Counted from the first letter of the stretch, positions 8,981 to 17,196 are shown. The stretch is DNA of 64,000 bases from Halosimplex litoreum (GCF_016065055.1 NZ_CP065856.1:3285836-3349835), one strand, 5' to 3'. Program-made: numbers and translations. Notes: generated by a model not told the origin, from the sequence alone.

Positions 8981-10648
8981 ATGACTGACGACTACGAACA
9001 CTACGAGGCGGTCGTCGTCGGCGCCGGCCCCGGCGGCGCGGCGGCGGCCGCGACACTCGCACGGAACGGCGTAGAGACGCTGGTCCTCGAACGAGGGGTC
9101 GACGCCGGCTCGAAGAACGTCTCGGGGGGGCTCATATACGCCGAGGAGTCCTCGCCGTACACGATCGACGAGCTGTTTCCCGGCTTCCGCGAGGAGGCGA
9201 GCGACCGCGAGGTCACCGAGCACTACATCCACAACGTCGCCGGGCGAGAGGTGAAGACCTTCGACCTGGGCGAGTTGCACCACCACGACACCGAGTGGGC
9301 CGACTCGGTGCTCCGGCGGAAGATGGACTCGTGGCTCGCCCGCGAAGTCCACGAGATGACCCGCGAGACCGGCGGCGGTCTCCTGACGGAAGTCCGGGTG
9401 AACGGCCTCCTCCGGGAGGGCGCGGAGATCGTCGGCGTCACCTGCGACGAACTCGACCCCATCGAGGCCGACGTGATAATCGCGGCCGACGGGGTCAACT
9501 CCGAGCTGGCCCGCGACGCCGGACTGATGGACTGGGAGGAGCCCGACGAGTGGTTCCAAGGGGTCAAGGCGGTCGTGGATATGCCCGAAGGCGCCATCGA
9601 GGGTCGGTTCGACGTCGACGGAGACGAGGGCGTCGCCCACCTGTTCTCGGGCGACCTCTTCGAGAACGTCCGCGGTGGTGGGTTCCTCTACACGAACGAC
9701 GAGTCGCTGTCGATCGGGACGGTCTTCCACCTCGACTCGATCGCAGACGAGCGCGCCGAGCCCCAGGAGCTGCTGGACAACCTGCTCACCCATCCCCTCC
9801 TGACCGACTGGCTCGGCGGCGAGTACGACGAACTGGAGTACTCGGCGAAGCTCGTCCCGGACTCGAAGAAGGTGGCTCACCCCTCGCCCTACCGGGATCG
9901 ACTCCTGCTGGTGGGCGACGCGGCCGGTCAGATGCAGGCACAGGGACCGATCATCAAGGGGATGAACCACGCCGTCACCGCGGGCGCGCTCGCGGCCGAA
10001 GCGTTCGTCGACGCCAGGTCGCGAGGCGACACGGACGCCGCCGGCGAGCGCTACGTCGCCAAGCTGGAGGCCGAGGGCGTGATGGACAAGCTCCGGCCGA
10101 CCCGCTACAGGACACTGGGGAAGCTCGGCGAGGTCGGGCCGGTCGCCTCGGCGATGGACGCCGTGACCGACTCCGTGGTCGGCCGGGCGGCCATCTCCGC
10201 GCTGGGCGACCGGGCGGAGTCGCTGTTCAACTCCCCGTTCCTCATGGGGATGCTCCCGGACACGCGGATGGGCTACGTCACCGTCCCGACGGTCATCGCC
10301 GAGGAACTCGGCGAACCGGTCGACGGCCTCAACACCGTCGAGCCGCCGGAACTAGACGACCGGATCGGCGACCTGACCTACGACGTCGACGAGGGCAACC
10401 CTCACATCGAACTGCGCGACAACGCCTTCGCCGCCAGCGGAACGGCGGTGACGGCCTGTCCGGTCAGCGCAGAGGACTTCGGCGGGGGCTGCTATCGCGA
10501 CGAGTACGTCGGCACGAACGGCACCGAGGAGCACGTCGTCAGCCTCGACACCCAGCCCTGCGTCGAGTGCGGCACCTGCGCCGTCGTCGCCGACACCGAC
10601 TGGACCCACCCCCGCGGCGGCAAGGGCGTCGAGTACGAACGGGGGTGA
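8981..10648 (+). CDS. fixC: FixC-FixX fusion: Etf-quinone oxidoreductase with ferredoxin-like tail
   Basis: Residues 1-430 are a FixC/Etf-QO-type flavoprotein that takes electrons from EtfAB and reduces quinone. The FAD dinucleotide fold is VVGAGPGGAAAA (residues 11-22) followed by LVLERG. The final 100 residues match FixX: ACPVSAEDF, a further Cys (GGGCY), then CVECGTCAVVADTDW and HPRGGKGVEY. In most bacteria FixC and FixX are separate genes of about 430 and 95 residues; here the 555-residue length and continuous frame show a fusion. The gene starts two bases after etfA. Together they form an EtfABCX-like set known to bifurcate NADH electrons to quinone and ferredoxin; bifurcation here is inference. 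Confidence 0.9.
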   Translation: MTDDYEHYEAVVVGAGPGGAAAAATLARNGVETLVLERGVDAGSKNVSGGLIYAEESSPYTIDELFPGFREEASDREVTEHYIHNVAGREVKTFDLGELHHHDTEWADSVLRRKMDSWLAREVHEMTRETGGGLLTEVRVNGLLREGAEIVGVTCDELDPIEADVIIAADGVNSELARDAGLMDWEEPDEWFQGVKAVVDMPEGAIEGRFDVDGDEGVAHLFSGDLFENVRGGGFLYTNDESLSIGTVFHLDSIADERAEPQELLDNLLTHPLLTDWLGGEYDELEYSAKLVPDSKKVAHPSPYRDRLLLVGDAAGQMQAQGPIIKGMNHAVTAGALAAEAFVDARSRGDTDAAGERYVAKLEAEGVMDKLRPTRYRTLGKLGEVGPVASAMDAVTDSVVGRAAISALGDRAESLFNSPFLMGMLPDTRMGYVTVPTVIAEELGEPVDGLNTVEPPELDDRIGDLTYDVDEGNPHIELRDNAFAASGTAVTACPVSAEDFGGGCYRDEYVGTNGTEEHVVSLDTQPCVECGTCAVVADTDWTHPRGGKGVEYERG

Positions 10649-10684
10649 GACGGGCGGTATCCCGGACTCCGCTCACCGGCTTCC

Positions 10685-11053
10685 ATGTCATCACAGTACC
10701 GCGACCGCATCGACGACCTGTCCGAGAAGGCGGCGGCCGCCCGCGAGTCGTTCGACCCGCCGGCGGATCCGCCCGACGAGGAGCGCGCGCTAACCGTCTG
10801 CCGGGAGGGCATCGGCGCGGCCGTCGCCGTGTACGTCGACGCCCGCTCGGGCGAGTGGCACCGCTTCGGCGAGGCGGAGTTCGAGCGGCTGGAGCGCGCA
10901 CTCAACACCTACCTCGAACTGTACGCCCGCTGTTACGGCGTCGACACGGTCCCGGACCACTCCGTCCGCACGGCCGCCGAGGCGCTCCTCGACACCCACG
11001 ACGTCGTCGACGTGGCCCGGATCCTGACCGGTGTCCCCTCGCGCGACGAGTGA
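10685..11053 (+). CDS. Haloarchaeal conserved protein, unknown function
   Basis: A 122-residue soluble, mostly helical protein with an acidic composition typical of haloarchaea. I recognise no catalytic motif, metal site, signal peptide or membrane segment. Residues 60-100 contain a conserved-looking WHRFGEAEFERLERAL helix and two isolated cysteines (about residues 39 and 81). It follows the Etf operon by 36 bp on the same strand and could be its distal member, but no functional link is visible. Coding is supported by haloarchaeal codon use and an ATG start. Confidence 0.75.
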   Translation: MSSQYRDRIDDLSEKAAAARESFDPPADPPDEERALTVCREGIGAAVAVYVDARSGEWHRFGEAEFERLERALNTYLELYARCYGVDTVPDHSVRTAAEALLDTHDVVDVARILTGVPSRDE

Positions 11054-11143
11054 GATCGTCGGCCGACCGATTCGCCCGCAGACGCGGTTTTATGCCGATC
11101 GACCGTGATAAACGCTAAGTGTCACGGCGTGGTATGGTCTCTC

Positions 11144-11875
11144 ATGGAGCTCACGGCAGAACTCTCGTTCGACCACGACGACCGGCGTGACATCTACGAC
11201 TACGTCGAGCGCCACGGGTCGGTCGAGCCCCGGAAGGTCCGGCGGGCGCTGGAGATGGAGCCGCGGGCGTTCGGTCATCACGTCGCGATCCTCAAACGCG
11301 ACGGTGTCCTGCTCGAATCGGAGGCGGAGTTGCGGATCGCCTACGACGACGAACTGGAAGAGGAGTTCAGTTCGGACGGCGTCCAGGTGACGATCCGCCG
11401 CGCCCGGGAGGAGGATCTGACCGGGCTCGTCGGCGTGATCCGCCAGGCTATCGGCGGGGGTACCTACGTCGACGCCGAGACGGTCGCCGACGTGGTCGAC
11501 CACGAAGAGGTACTGTTGCGACACAACGAGTTGCAGTCCCGGGTGTTCTTCGTCGCCACCGTCGACGGCGAAGTGGTCGGCTGGGTCAATCTCAACACCC
11601 ACGAGACGGCGAAACTCGACCACACGGCCGAACTCACGGTCGGCGTTCTCGACCAGTACCGCGGCCACGGCATCGGGAGCGAACTCCTCGAACGCGGCGT
11701 CGAGTGGGCCAGCGACAACGGCTACGAGAAGATCTACAATAGCGTCCCCGAGGCCAACGAGGGCGCGATCGACTTCCTCGAAGCCCACGGCTGGGAGGTC
11801 GAGGCGGTCCGCGAGGACCACTACAAGATCGACGGCGAGTACCTCGACGAAGTGATGCTCGCGACGACTGTCTGA
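11144..11875 (+). CDS. HTH-GNAT fusion: putative N-acetyltransferase with DNA-binding-like N-terminus
   Basis: Residues 1-75 look like a winged-helix region (YDYVERHGSVEPRKVRRAL, then HHVAILKRDGVL). Residues 85-243 form a GNAT acetyltransferase: the acetyl-CoA loop is LDQYRGHGIGSELL near residue 170, and the C-terminal part has the typical AIDFLEAHGWE strand-helix. It would transfer acetyl groups from acetyl-CoA to an unknown amine. ATG 11144 is chosen; the frame is also open from a GTG at 11105 that adds 13 unlikely residues. It stands alone, and the HTH-GNAT pairing suggests a sensor-like or regulatory acetyltransferase. Confidence 0.8.
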   Translation: MELTAELSFDHDDRRDIYDYVERHGSVEPRKVRRALEMEPRAFGHHVAILKRDGVLLESEAELRIAYDDELEEEFSSDGVQVTIRRAREEDLTGLVGVIRQAIGGGTYVDAETVADVVDHEEVLLRHNELQSRVFFVATVDGEVVGWVNLNTHETAKLDHTAELTVGVLDQYRGHGIGSELLERGVEWASDNGYEKIYNSVPEANEGAIDFLEAHGWEVEAVREDHYKIDGEYLDEVMLATTV

Positions 11876-11975
11876 GGGGTCGACGACGCCGCCGCGACTC
11901 GCGCCCGGCAAGCCCGGAACCCGCGAGCCGGCGTCGGGTCGATTCGGCGACGGCTCCCCGGTACACCACGGTAGA

Positions 11976-11984
11976 CTTTTATAC
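11976..11984 (+). promoter_or_regulatory. TATA element of the wHTH gene
   Basis: CTTTTATAC lies about 29 bases before ATG 12009. This is the spacing expected for a leaderless haloarchaeal transcript and supports the chosen start. Confidence 0.6.
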
Positions 11985-12008
11985 AGCGTTCTCACAAAGT
12001 CGTACCCG

Positions 12009-12359
12009 ATGACGGCCGACGACGAGGACGAACTCGATACGGCGTTCGAGCTGCTGGCCGACCGACGACGGCGTGCGGTCGTCACCGTGCTCCGCACGGC
12101 ACCTCGAGGGGCGCTGGAACTTCCGGCGCTCGTCGACGCCGTCGCGACGGAGTGCGAGGCCGACCCCGACGCGTTCGCCTCGACGCTCCACCACAATCAC
12201 CTCCCGAAACTGGACGACGCCGGCGTCGTCGAGTTCGACCGCGAGGAGGGCGTGGTCAGCTACGACTCCCACCCGCTCGTCGAGCGGTGTCTCGACGTGG
12301 CTCAGTCCTACCGTTCGGACCAGTGGATGCGCGGCCCCTCGAAGCCGGAGTCGGAGTGA
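12009..12359 (+). CDS. Small winged-helix protein (DUF7344-like)
   Basis: This 116-residue protein has the layout of the small haloarchaeal winged-helix regulators. A first helix (AFELLADRRRRAVVTVL) is followed by a variable region, then STLHHNHLPKLDDAGVVEFD, the typical recognition-helix and wing segment of ArsR-like folds. There is no sensor domain and no cysteine-rich metal site. A TATA element 29 bases upstream indicates a monocistronic leaderless transcript. It probably binds DNA; the target is unknown. The family name is from memory and the fold is the firmer part. Confidence 0.78.
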   Translation: MTADDEDELDTAFELLADRRRRAVVTVLRTAPRGALELPALVDAVATECEADPDAFASTLHHNHLPKLDDAGVVEFDREEGVVSYDSHPLVERCLDVAQSYRSDQWMRGPSKPESE

Positions 12360-12396
12360 CCGACGGTCGTCGCCCTGGCCCTCGTCTTTCGGTGCC

Positions 12397-12561
12397 TCAG
12401 GGCCACTCGCCTTCGTAGCCGTCCAGCGGGTCCGCGACCACGCCGTCCTGCCGGGCGATCACTCGCGCGTGCCCGGTGCAGACCCGCCGGTCGTCCGCCC
12501 AGGGGACGTGTACCTCGACGACAGCCTCGTCCTCGCAGCCGTCTTCCGCGCACTCGACCAT
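12397..12561 (-). CDS. 54-residue zinc-finger-like small protein
   Basis: An uninterrupted 55-codon frame starts with ATG and has acidic haloarchaeal composition. Four potential metal ligands are present: Cys4, Cys9, Cys28 and His31 (MVECAEDGC and VCTGH). This CxxxxC...CxxH layout resembles the many small zinc-finger proteins of haloarchaea. The middle is EVHVPWADDRR and the tail is DPLDGYEGEWP. It is convergent with the wHTH gene and has the dispersed repeat on its upstream side. No function can be assigned. It is below the usual gene-calling size, so it may be missed by annotation pipelines. Confidence 0.65.
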   Translation of the reverse strand: MVECAEDGCEDEAVVEVHVPWADDRRVCTGHARVIARQDGVVADPLDGYEGEWP

Positions 12562-12630
12562 ACTCCCATTTCGGCCTCCGCGAGGGTAGTCTTTGGTGGC
12601 GGCATCTCGGAATTTCAGTACAGGTAATGT

Positions 12631-12928
12631 AGTTAGCGGTGCGGTCGGCGCGTGCTGTCGAGCGTGCCCGCCTCGTGGCGGGCCGCTCGAAACAGCCGCG
12701 CGAGGGATTCGCGACGCTCGTGTCGCGAATCGGCTGGGGAGGTACGTGGCTTTTTGCGGTTGCTGTGCTGGGCGGTCCCTGGTGGACTGAAAGGGCGAGG
12801 CGTGCTCGCGTCCAGTTTAGTCGCTTGAGCGGGCACTATCCGCGCGGGCGGTGCGGAGAGCGCGGATATCCCGCTCAGCGACCGCGAGCGCGCCGAGGGC
12901 TTTCACCACCTGCTGTTCTCTGCGGTCG
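12631..12928 (+). repeat. Dispersed structured repeat, copy A
   Basis: A roughly 300-bp non-coding element whose reverse complement recurs at 44446-44886. The first 75 bases differ at only three or so positions between the copies. It has three strong hairpins. At 12658-12690, a 7-bp and a second 7-bp stem flank a single bulged T with a TCGT loop. At 12707-12730 there is a 9-bp stem. At 12827-12876, GAGCGGG/CCCGCTC encloses ATCCGCG/CGCGGAT. The 3' end carries a CGAGGGC...CTGCGGTCG block. Frames across it give only basic, non-haloarchaeal peptides. No transposase is present. It fills the 452-bp gap 12562-13013. Confidence 0.85.
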
Positions 12929-13013
12929 CGGTCGTTCGACTTCGTTTCGCGACGGGTCCGCACAAAACAACCACTCAACTCGCACACCGTACCGAACAGT
13001 CGTGCTCTCGGCC

Positions 13014-13523
13014 TCACAGCAGGACGACGCCGACCATCGCGACGAGGACGCCCGCGGTCAACAGGATCTGCAGGACGCTGGAGGTGAGCATGCCCAGTAG
13101 GGTCACGCCGGCGGCGCGGGCGCTCTCCTCGAACTCGCCGCCGTCGACCAGTTCGAGGACGAACACGGTGCCGGCGGTGCCGACGAGGAATCCCAGCGGG
13201 CCCCACACGAGCCCGACGAGGCCGACGACGGTGGCGATCACGGTCGTCCGGGTGGAGGCACCGCCGGCCTTCGCGGAGACGGCACCGGCCAGCCAGTCGG
13301 TCGCGACGGCGATCAGCGCGACGAACAGCAGGCCCGAGAGGACGAAGACGTTCGGTTCGGCGAAGCCACTGGCCCACCAGTAGACGACGACGCCGGCCAG
13401 CGAGAGGATGCCGCCCGGGACGAGCGGGGTGACGCTGCCGACGACGCCGCCGACCAGCAGGACGAACGCGACGATCACGAACAGGTCTGCGGGGAGGGCG
13501 GAGAGTGCGGGGAGTTGCATCAT
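13014..13523 (-). CDS. DUF456 membrane protein
   Basis: A 169-residue integral membrane protein with the glycine-rich hydrophobic pattern of DUF456. There are about five membrane segments, with the family-like VTPLVPGGILSLAG near residue 32 and VWGPLGFLVGTAGTVFVLEL near residue 110. The ATG (13521-13523) overlaps the tmcA stop as ATGA, so it is translationally coupled to tmcA; a second ATG follows directly. Function of the family is unknown. The only visible context is co-expression with the tRNA acetyltransferase. Confidence 0.82.
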   Translation of the reverse strand: MMQLPALSALPADLFVIVAFVLLVGGVVGSVTPLVPGGILSLAGVVVYWWASGFAEPNVFVLSGLLFVALIAVATDWLAGAVSAKAGGASTRTTVIATVVGLVGLVWGPLGFLVGTAGTVFVLELVDGGEFEESARAAGVTLLGMLTSSVLQILLTAGVLVAMVGVVLL

Positions 13524-15817
13524 TTCAGTCGCTCCAGCTCTTGGGTCGTCTTGGAGCCGCCGAACCGTGAAAGCAGTGGTCGGGTCGCCGCCCCCAGCGC
13601 CCGCATGCACTGGCCGTGGGAGTGAAAGTCCAGTTCCTCGGCGACGGCTCCCCACGAGTGGCCCTGCAGCGCTTTCCGGACGAGCAGCCGCTCCTGGCGG
13701 GGCGTCAGCAGCGCCTCGCTCGGTTCGCCGTCGGCGTCTTCGCCCGTCGTCGGCCCGCCGGCGTCGGTCAAGTACCGGACGGTCAGCCGCCGGAGCGGTC
13801 GCGGCGAAGTGTCGAAGATGCCGGCACCGCCCGTCATCCCGGCGAGCAGGCGCCACTCCCACTCGGTGAGGTCGAGGTCCGTCGTCCCGTCGACGCTCCG
13901 CAACGCCGCGCGCACCACGTCCGGGTCCATATCGTCGAGCGGGTCCGACAGCATCGCCGCGACGCGGTCGACGAACCACCGCGAATGGCGGTCGGCGAGG
14001 TCGCGGCCGGCGTCGCTGGTGGGAGCGAGCATCACCGCGGAGTACTCGCCGCTGGCGTCGTTGCGGGTCGTCGAGAGGTGGACGGTCGAGAAGCCGTTGG
14101 CACGCCAGAAGTCGAGCAGTTCCGGCGTCGCGCCGTAGCCCGTGCCGAGCCAGTCTACGTCCTCGGCGAACTCCGACCGGACCTCCGCGAGCAACCGCGA
14201 CCCGAGCCCGCGCGAGCGGACGGCGTGGTGGGTCGCGATCCGGAGCACGCGCAGCCCTTCCGGGACGCCGGCGTCCTCGTCGCGGAGCTGACTCGTCAGC
14301 ACGTCGGGGATCATGTTCCCCCGCACGCGGCCGCCCTCGTACATGTGCGCCCGCAGGTCCGCGGGGAGGTTCCCCTCGCGCGCCAGCAGCGCGACCGAGA
14401 CGACGTGGCCCTCGTGGGTGAGCGCGCGAACGGTCACGTTCGGCGCGTCGAGCAGGCGAGCCAGGTCCGACGGCTCCGTGCGGTAGTGGGCGGCGACGAG
14501 CAGTCCGAAGGTTTCCCGGAGCAGGTGTTCGTCCGCGAGCAGGTCGGCGGCGTCGAAGGCGCGGTAGTCGGGCGACGGCGAGTCGCGACCGGTGTCTTCC
14601 ACGAGCGAGTCGACGGCGGGACCCGCGTCGAGTAGGAGCGCGCGGAAGGCCCACACCTCGACGGGATCGCCGGCGGCGTAGCGGATCGGGTCGGTCATCG
14701 ACACGTCGGTCACGTCGAAGTCGCTCTCCTCGAGGCGGTCGCGAAAGCGCACGGAGAACCCCCGACCCGCGCCCTCGTAGCCGTGAACCGTGGTCGCGAA
14801 CGCCGCCGCGGGGGCGTCGAGGAACCGTTCGAGCAGCCCCACGGGCAGCGCCGCGGCCTCGTCGACGACGACGGCGTCGGGACCGTCCGGTAGCTCGGCC
14901 GCGGTCGTCGGCTTCTCGAAGCGGACGCGGCCCTGAGACGTTTCGAGCAGCGTCGGATCCGACTCGTCGGGGTCGCCCGCGAGCGCCCTCGCGTCGACCA
15001 GCACTTCGCGGGCGCGAGCGAACACTTCCGCGGCGCCGCGGTACTGTGGCGCGGTGACGAGCACGTCCCGGCCCGCCAGTGCGAGCGCCCCCGCCGCGAG
15101 CCCCGCGGCGCTGGACTTCCCGCGCCCGCGGTCGGCCTCGACGACGAGGGCGGTACCCGGCTCGCCGAGCGCTTCGAGGGCCTCGACGGCCGTCACCTGG
15201 TCGTCGGTTCTGCATCGCCGATAGACGCTGTCGGGGAACGCGGCGTCGTCCGGGGCCGCCGGCGGGTCGACGGGGCGGTGCGGCGCGGGCTCGGTCAGCC
15301 CGTCGCGCTCGACGGTCGGTTCGGTCGTGCCGTCGCCCACGTCGACGATGGCGATCCCGGGATGAGCGCGCAGCAACCCCACCAGCCGACGCCGGAAGTT
15401 GCCCGCCACGTCTGCCACGTCGAACGGCGGGACGGCGAGGCTCTCGTCGAACCCGTCGCGGCGGTCGGGCCACGAATCGAGCGAGGGGACACAGAGGACG
15501 AGCAGGCCGCCGCCGTCGACGGCGCCGACCGCTCGCCCGAGCGCGTTCGGGCGACACGCCTCGTGACAGTCGACTACGAGCGCGCCGTGGGTCGTCCCGA
15601 GCAGGTCGCCGGCGCTGGCAAGCGTGATCCGCTCCCAGGGCGTCCCCTCGGACTCACCGAGGTAGGTCACGTCTCGCGACTCGATGTCGACCGCGTCGAG
15701 GGCGTCGACGGCGGCCGCGCGGGTGGCTTCGCCCTCACCGGCGAGGACGAGCAGCCGCCGTTCGTTGGTCGCGCGGGCTTCCTCGCGGAGTGCGTTCGCG
15801 ACGCGGTCGACGGTCAT
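13520..15817 (-). CDS. tmcA: tRNA(Met) cytidine acetyltransferase
   Basis: A 765-residue RNA cytidine acetyltransferase that makes N4-acetylcytidine in tRNA (and in archaea probably rRNA), using acetyl-CoA and ATP. The order is an N-terminal DUF1726-type region, then a RecD-like helicase with Walker A DRGRGKSSAAGL near residue 230 and Walker B VVVDEAAALP near residue 318. A GNAT domain with THHAVRSRGLGSRLL near residue 530 follows, and then a tRNA-binding tail with QGHSWGAVAEELDFHSHGQ. The frame is open 81 codons further upstream, but ATG 15817 gives the normal N-terminus. The stop overlaps the DUF456 start. Confidence 0.92.
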   Translation of the reverse strand: MTVDRVANALREEARATNERRLLVLAGEGEATRAAAVDALDAVDIESRDVTYLGESEGTPWERITLASAGDLLGTTHGALVVDCHEACRPNALGRAVGAVDGGGLLVLCVPSLDSWPDRRDGFDESLAVPPFDVADVAGNFRRRLVGLLRAHPGIAIVDVGDGTTEPTVERDGLTEPAPHRPVDPPAAPDDAAFPDSVYRRCRTDDQVTAVEALEALGEPGTALVVEADRGRGKSSAAGLAAGALALAGRDVLVTAPQYRGAAEVFARAREVLVDARALAGDPDESDPTLLETSQGRVRFEKPTTAAELPDGPDAVVVDEAAALPVGLLERFLDAPAAAFATTVHGYEGAGRGFSVRFRDRLEESDFDVTDVSMTDPIRYAAGDPVEVWAFRALLLDAGPAVDSLVEDTGRDSPSPDYRAFDAADLLADEHLLRETFGLLVAAHYRTEPSDLARLLDAPNVTVRALTHEGHVVSVALLAREGNLPADLRAHMYEGGRVRGNMIPDVLTSQLRDEDAGVPEGLRVLRIATHHAVRSRGLGSRLLAEVRSEFAEDVDWLGTGYGATPELLDFWRANGFSTVHLSTTRNDASGEYSAVMLAPTSDAGRDLADRHSRWFVDRVAAMLSDPLDDMDPDVVRAALRSVDGTTDLDLTEWEWRLLAGMTGGAGIFDTSPRPLRRLTVRYLTDAGGPTTGEDADGEPSEALLTPRQERLLVRKALQGHSWGAVAEELDFHSHGQCMRALGAATRPLLSRFGGSKTTQELERLK

Positions 15818-16176
15818 GGGCTCCCGTCCGCCGCCGAGCGACAAATGCCCGCCGATCGGGTCGACATAGCGGTCGGCTGCGGGCCGCTTACCGGTCGCGG
15901 GACCGTCGGTCGTAACGGCAGTTGATCGGGGGACGACAGTGTGTCGAGGATCTGCCACGCGAGGGCGTCGAGCGGGCGTGACGTGTGCAGGCGGCTCGCA
16001 CGCGGGGTCGTCTTCGAAAGTGCTTTTAGTACTCCTCTGCCAGATGGGTGTACAGCCCACGCGGGGTTGATGATGCTCCTAGCCTCTCAGGATATTCCGC
16101 CGCGATTTTCTCGCGGCGCCCGGGTCCGACCCGGCGGCGGGGGAGCGCGAGCCCACGCGTGGGAGGTGATCCACAA
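15818..16176 (+). promoter_or_regulatory. L7Ae operon promoter and long folded leader
   Basis: There is no gene in this 359-bp gap between divergent tmcA and rpl7ae. A TATA-like CTTTTAGT at 16023-16030 predicts a transcript start near 16050 and thus a leader of about 125 bases, which is long for a haloarchaeon. The leader contains TTGATGATG at 16067-16075. It also has an 8-bp hairpin CGCCGCGA/TCGCGGCG with a TTTTC loop (16098-16118), and a second hairpin CCGGGT/ACCCGG (16120-16134). A strong Shine-Dalgarno GGAGGTGAT ends at 16170, six bases before the ATG. L7Ae is known in other archaea to bind its own leader; that applies here only by inference. Confidence 0.6.
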
Positions 16177-16539
16177 ATGCCAGTATACGTAGATTTCGAC
16201 GTGCCCGCGGACCTCGAGGACGACGCTCTTGAGGCCCTCGAGGTCGCACGAGACACAGGCACCGTGAAGAAAGGAACCAACGAGACCACCAAGGCCGTCG
16301 AGCGCGGCAACGCCGAGCTCGTCTTCGTCGCCGAGGACGTCCAGCCCGAGGAGATCGTCATGCACCTCCCGGAGCTGGCCGACGAGAAAGAGATCCCGTT
16401 CGTCTTCATCGGCACGCAGGACGAGGTCGGCCACGCCGCCGGGCTCGAAGTCGGCAGCGCGGCCGCCGCGGTCGTCGACGCGGGCGACGCCCAGGACGAC
16501 GTCGACGACATCGCCGGCAAGGTCGAGGAACTCCGGTAG
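16177..16539 (+). CDS. rpl7ae: Ribosomal protein L7Ae (eL8), K-turn binding
   Basis: The 120-residue product binds kink-turns in 23S rRNA, C/D and H/ACA guide RNAs and RNase P. The RNA-binding motif [20 protein letters not shown] (about residues 28-47) and the later [20 protein letters not shown] segment are characteristic. The frame is open 43 codons upstream, but ATG 16177 follows a near-perfect Shine-Dalgarno and gives the canonical N-terminus. It is the first gene of the rpl7ae-rps28e-rpl24e-ndk operon. The long structured leader suggests translational control by the protein itself. Confidence 0.96.
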   Translation: MPVYVDFDVPADLEDDALEALEVARDTGTVKKGTNETTKAVERGNAELVFVAEDVQPEEIVMHLPELADEKEIPFVFIGTQDEVGHAAGLEVGSAAAAVVDAGDAQDDVDDIAGKVEELR

Positions 16540-16549
16540 GTGACCTTCG

Positions 16550-16780
16550 ATGTCTGCTGAAGAATCCGACGGAGACGGCGGTTCCACGGCCGCCGAAGTC
16601 ATCGAAGTCGTGGGCCGCACGGGGATGCACGGCGAGGCCATGCAGGTCAAGTGCCGGATCCGCGGCGGCGAGAACCAGGGCCGCATCATCACGCGAAACG
16701 TCCTCGGGCCGGTCCGGGAGGGCGACGTGCTCCAGCTCCGCGAGACCGCGCGCGAGGCCGACCAGATCGGAGGCCAATAA
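16550..16780 (+). CDS. rps28e: Ribosomal protein S28e
   Basis: A 76-residue small-subunit protein, the usual length. It shows the OB-fold core [21 protein letters not shown] and the conserved C-terminal [16 protein letters not shown] short acidic N-terminal extension ([10 protein letters not shown]) is typical of halophiles. It starts ten bases after rpl7ae. Its TAA shares a base with the next ATG (TAATG), so translation of rpl24e is coupled to it. Confidence 0.96.
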   Translation: MSAEESDGDGGSTAAEVIEVVGRTGMHGEAMQVKCRIRGGENQGRIITRNVLGPVREGDVLQLRETAREADQIGGQ

Positions 16781-17196
16781 TGCCACGAACGCGCGAATGC
16801 GACTACTGCGGCACCGACATCGAGCCCGGGACGGGCACCATGTTCGTCCGCGTCAACGGCTCGACCATCCACTACTGCTCCTCGAAGTGCGAGAAGAACG
16901 CCAACCTCGGTCGCGAGTCCCGCGACCTCGAGTGGGCCGGCGAGGAGGAAGCCGCCGAGGCCGACGACGACGAGGAGTCCGAATCGACCGCCGACGAGCG
17001 CCCCACGGACATCGAGGACCAGGGCCAGGACGTCGACGCGCCCGGTGACACCGACGAGGACCTCGAAGACGTCGAACCTGACGAGGCCGTCGAGGCCGGC
17101 GCCTCCGACCCCGACGAGGCCGAAGCCGACGAGGCGGACGCCGACTCCGAGGACGACGAGTCCGACGCCGACGAGGAGGAGGCCGAGGCTCGATGA
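16780..17196 (+). CDS. rpl24e: Ribosomal protein L24e with long acidic tail
   Basis: Residues 1-60 are a normal L24e zinc-ribbon protein: [13 protein letters not shown], then [14 protein letters not shown], giving four cysteine ligands. The protein continues to 138 residues with an almost purely Asp/Glu/Ala/Ser tail of about 75 residues. Ordinary archaeal L24e has some 55-70 residues. The tail is in frame, uses haloarchaeal codons and ends in an ATGA overlap with ndk, so it is not a frameshift artefact. The start shares its A with the rps28e stop. The tail is likely disordered and its role is unknown. Confidence 0.93.
   Translation: MPRTRECDYCGTDIEPGTGTMFVRVNGSTIHYCSSKCEKNANLGRESRDLEWAGEEEAAEADDDEESESTADERPTDIEDQGQDVDAPGDTDEDLEDVEPDEAVEAGASDPDEAEADEADADSEDDESDADEEEAEAR

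Noticed and set aside
12631-12928. Insertion sequence
   Set aside because: Too short, no transposase frame, and no terminal inverted repeats or target duplication that I can identify.
12639-13100. Hypothetical protein in dispersed repeat copy A
   Set aside because: Basic, low-acid composition; the similarity to frames in copy B (shared VERARLVAGRSKQ-like peptide) reflects conserved DNA, not a protein.
13014-15557. 847-codon minus-strand frame ending in the DUF456 protein
   Set aside because: Only the last 169 codons are DUF456; the rest is the out-of-frame shadow of tmcA and is dominated by Arg, Pro and Ser.
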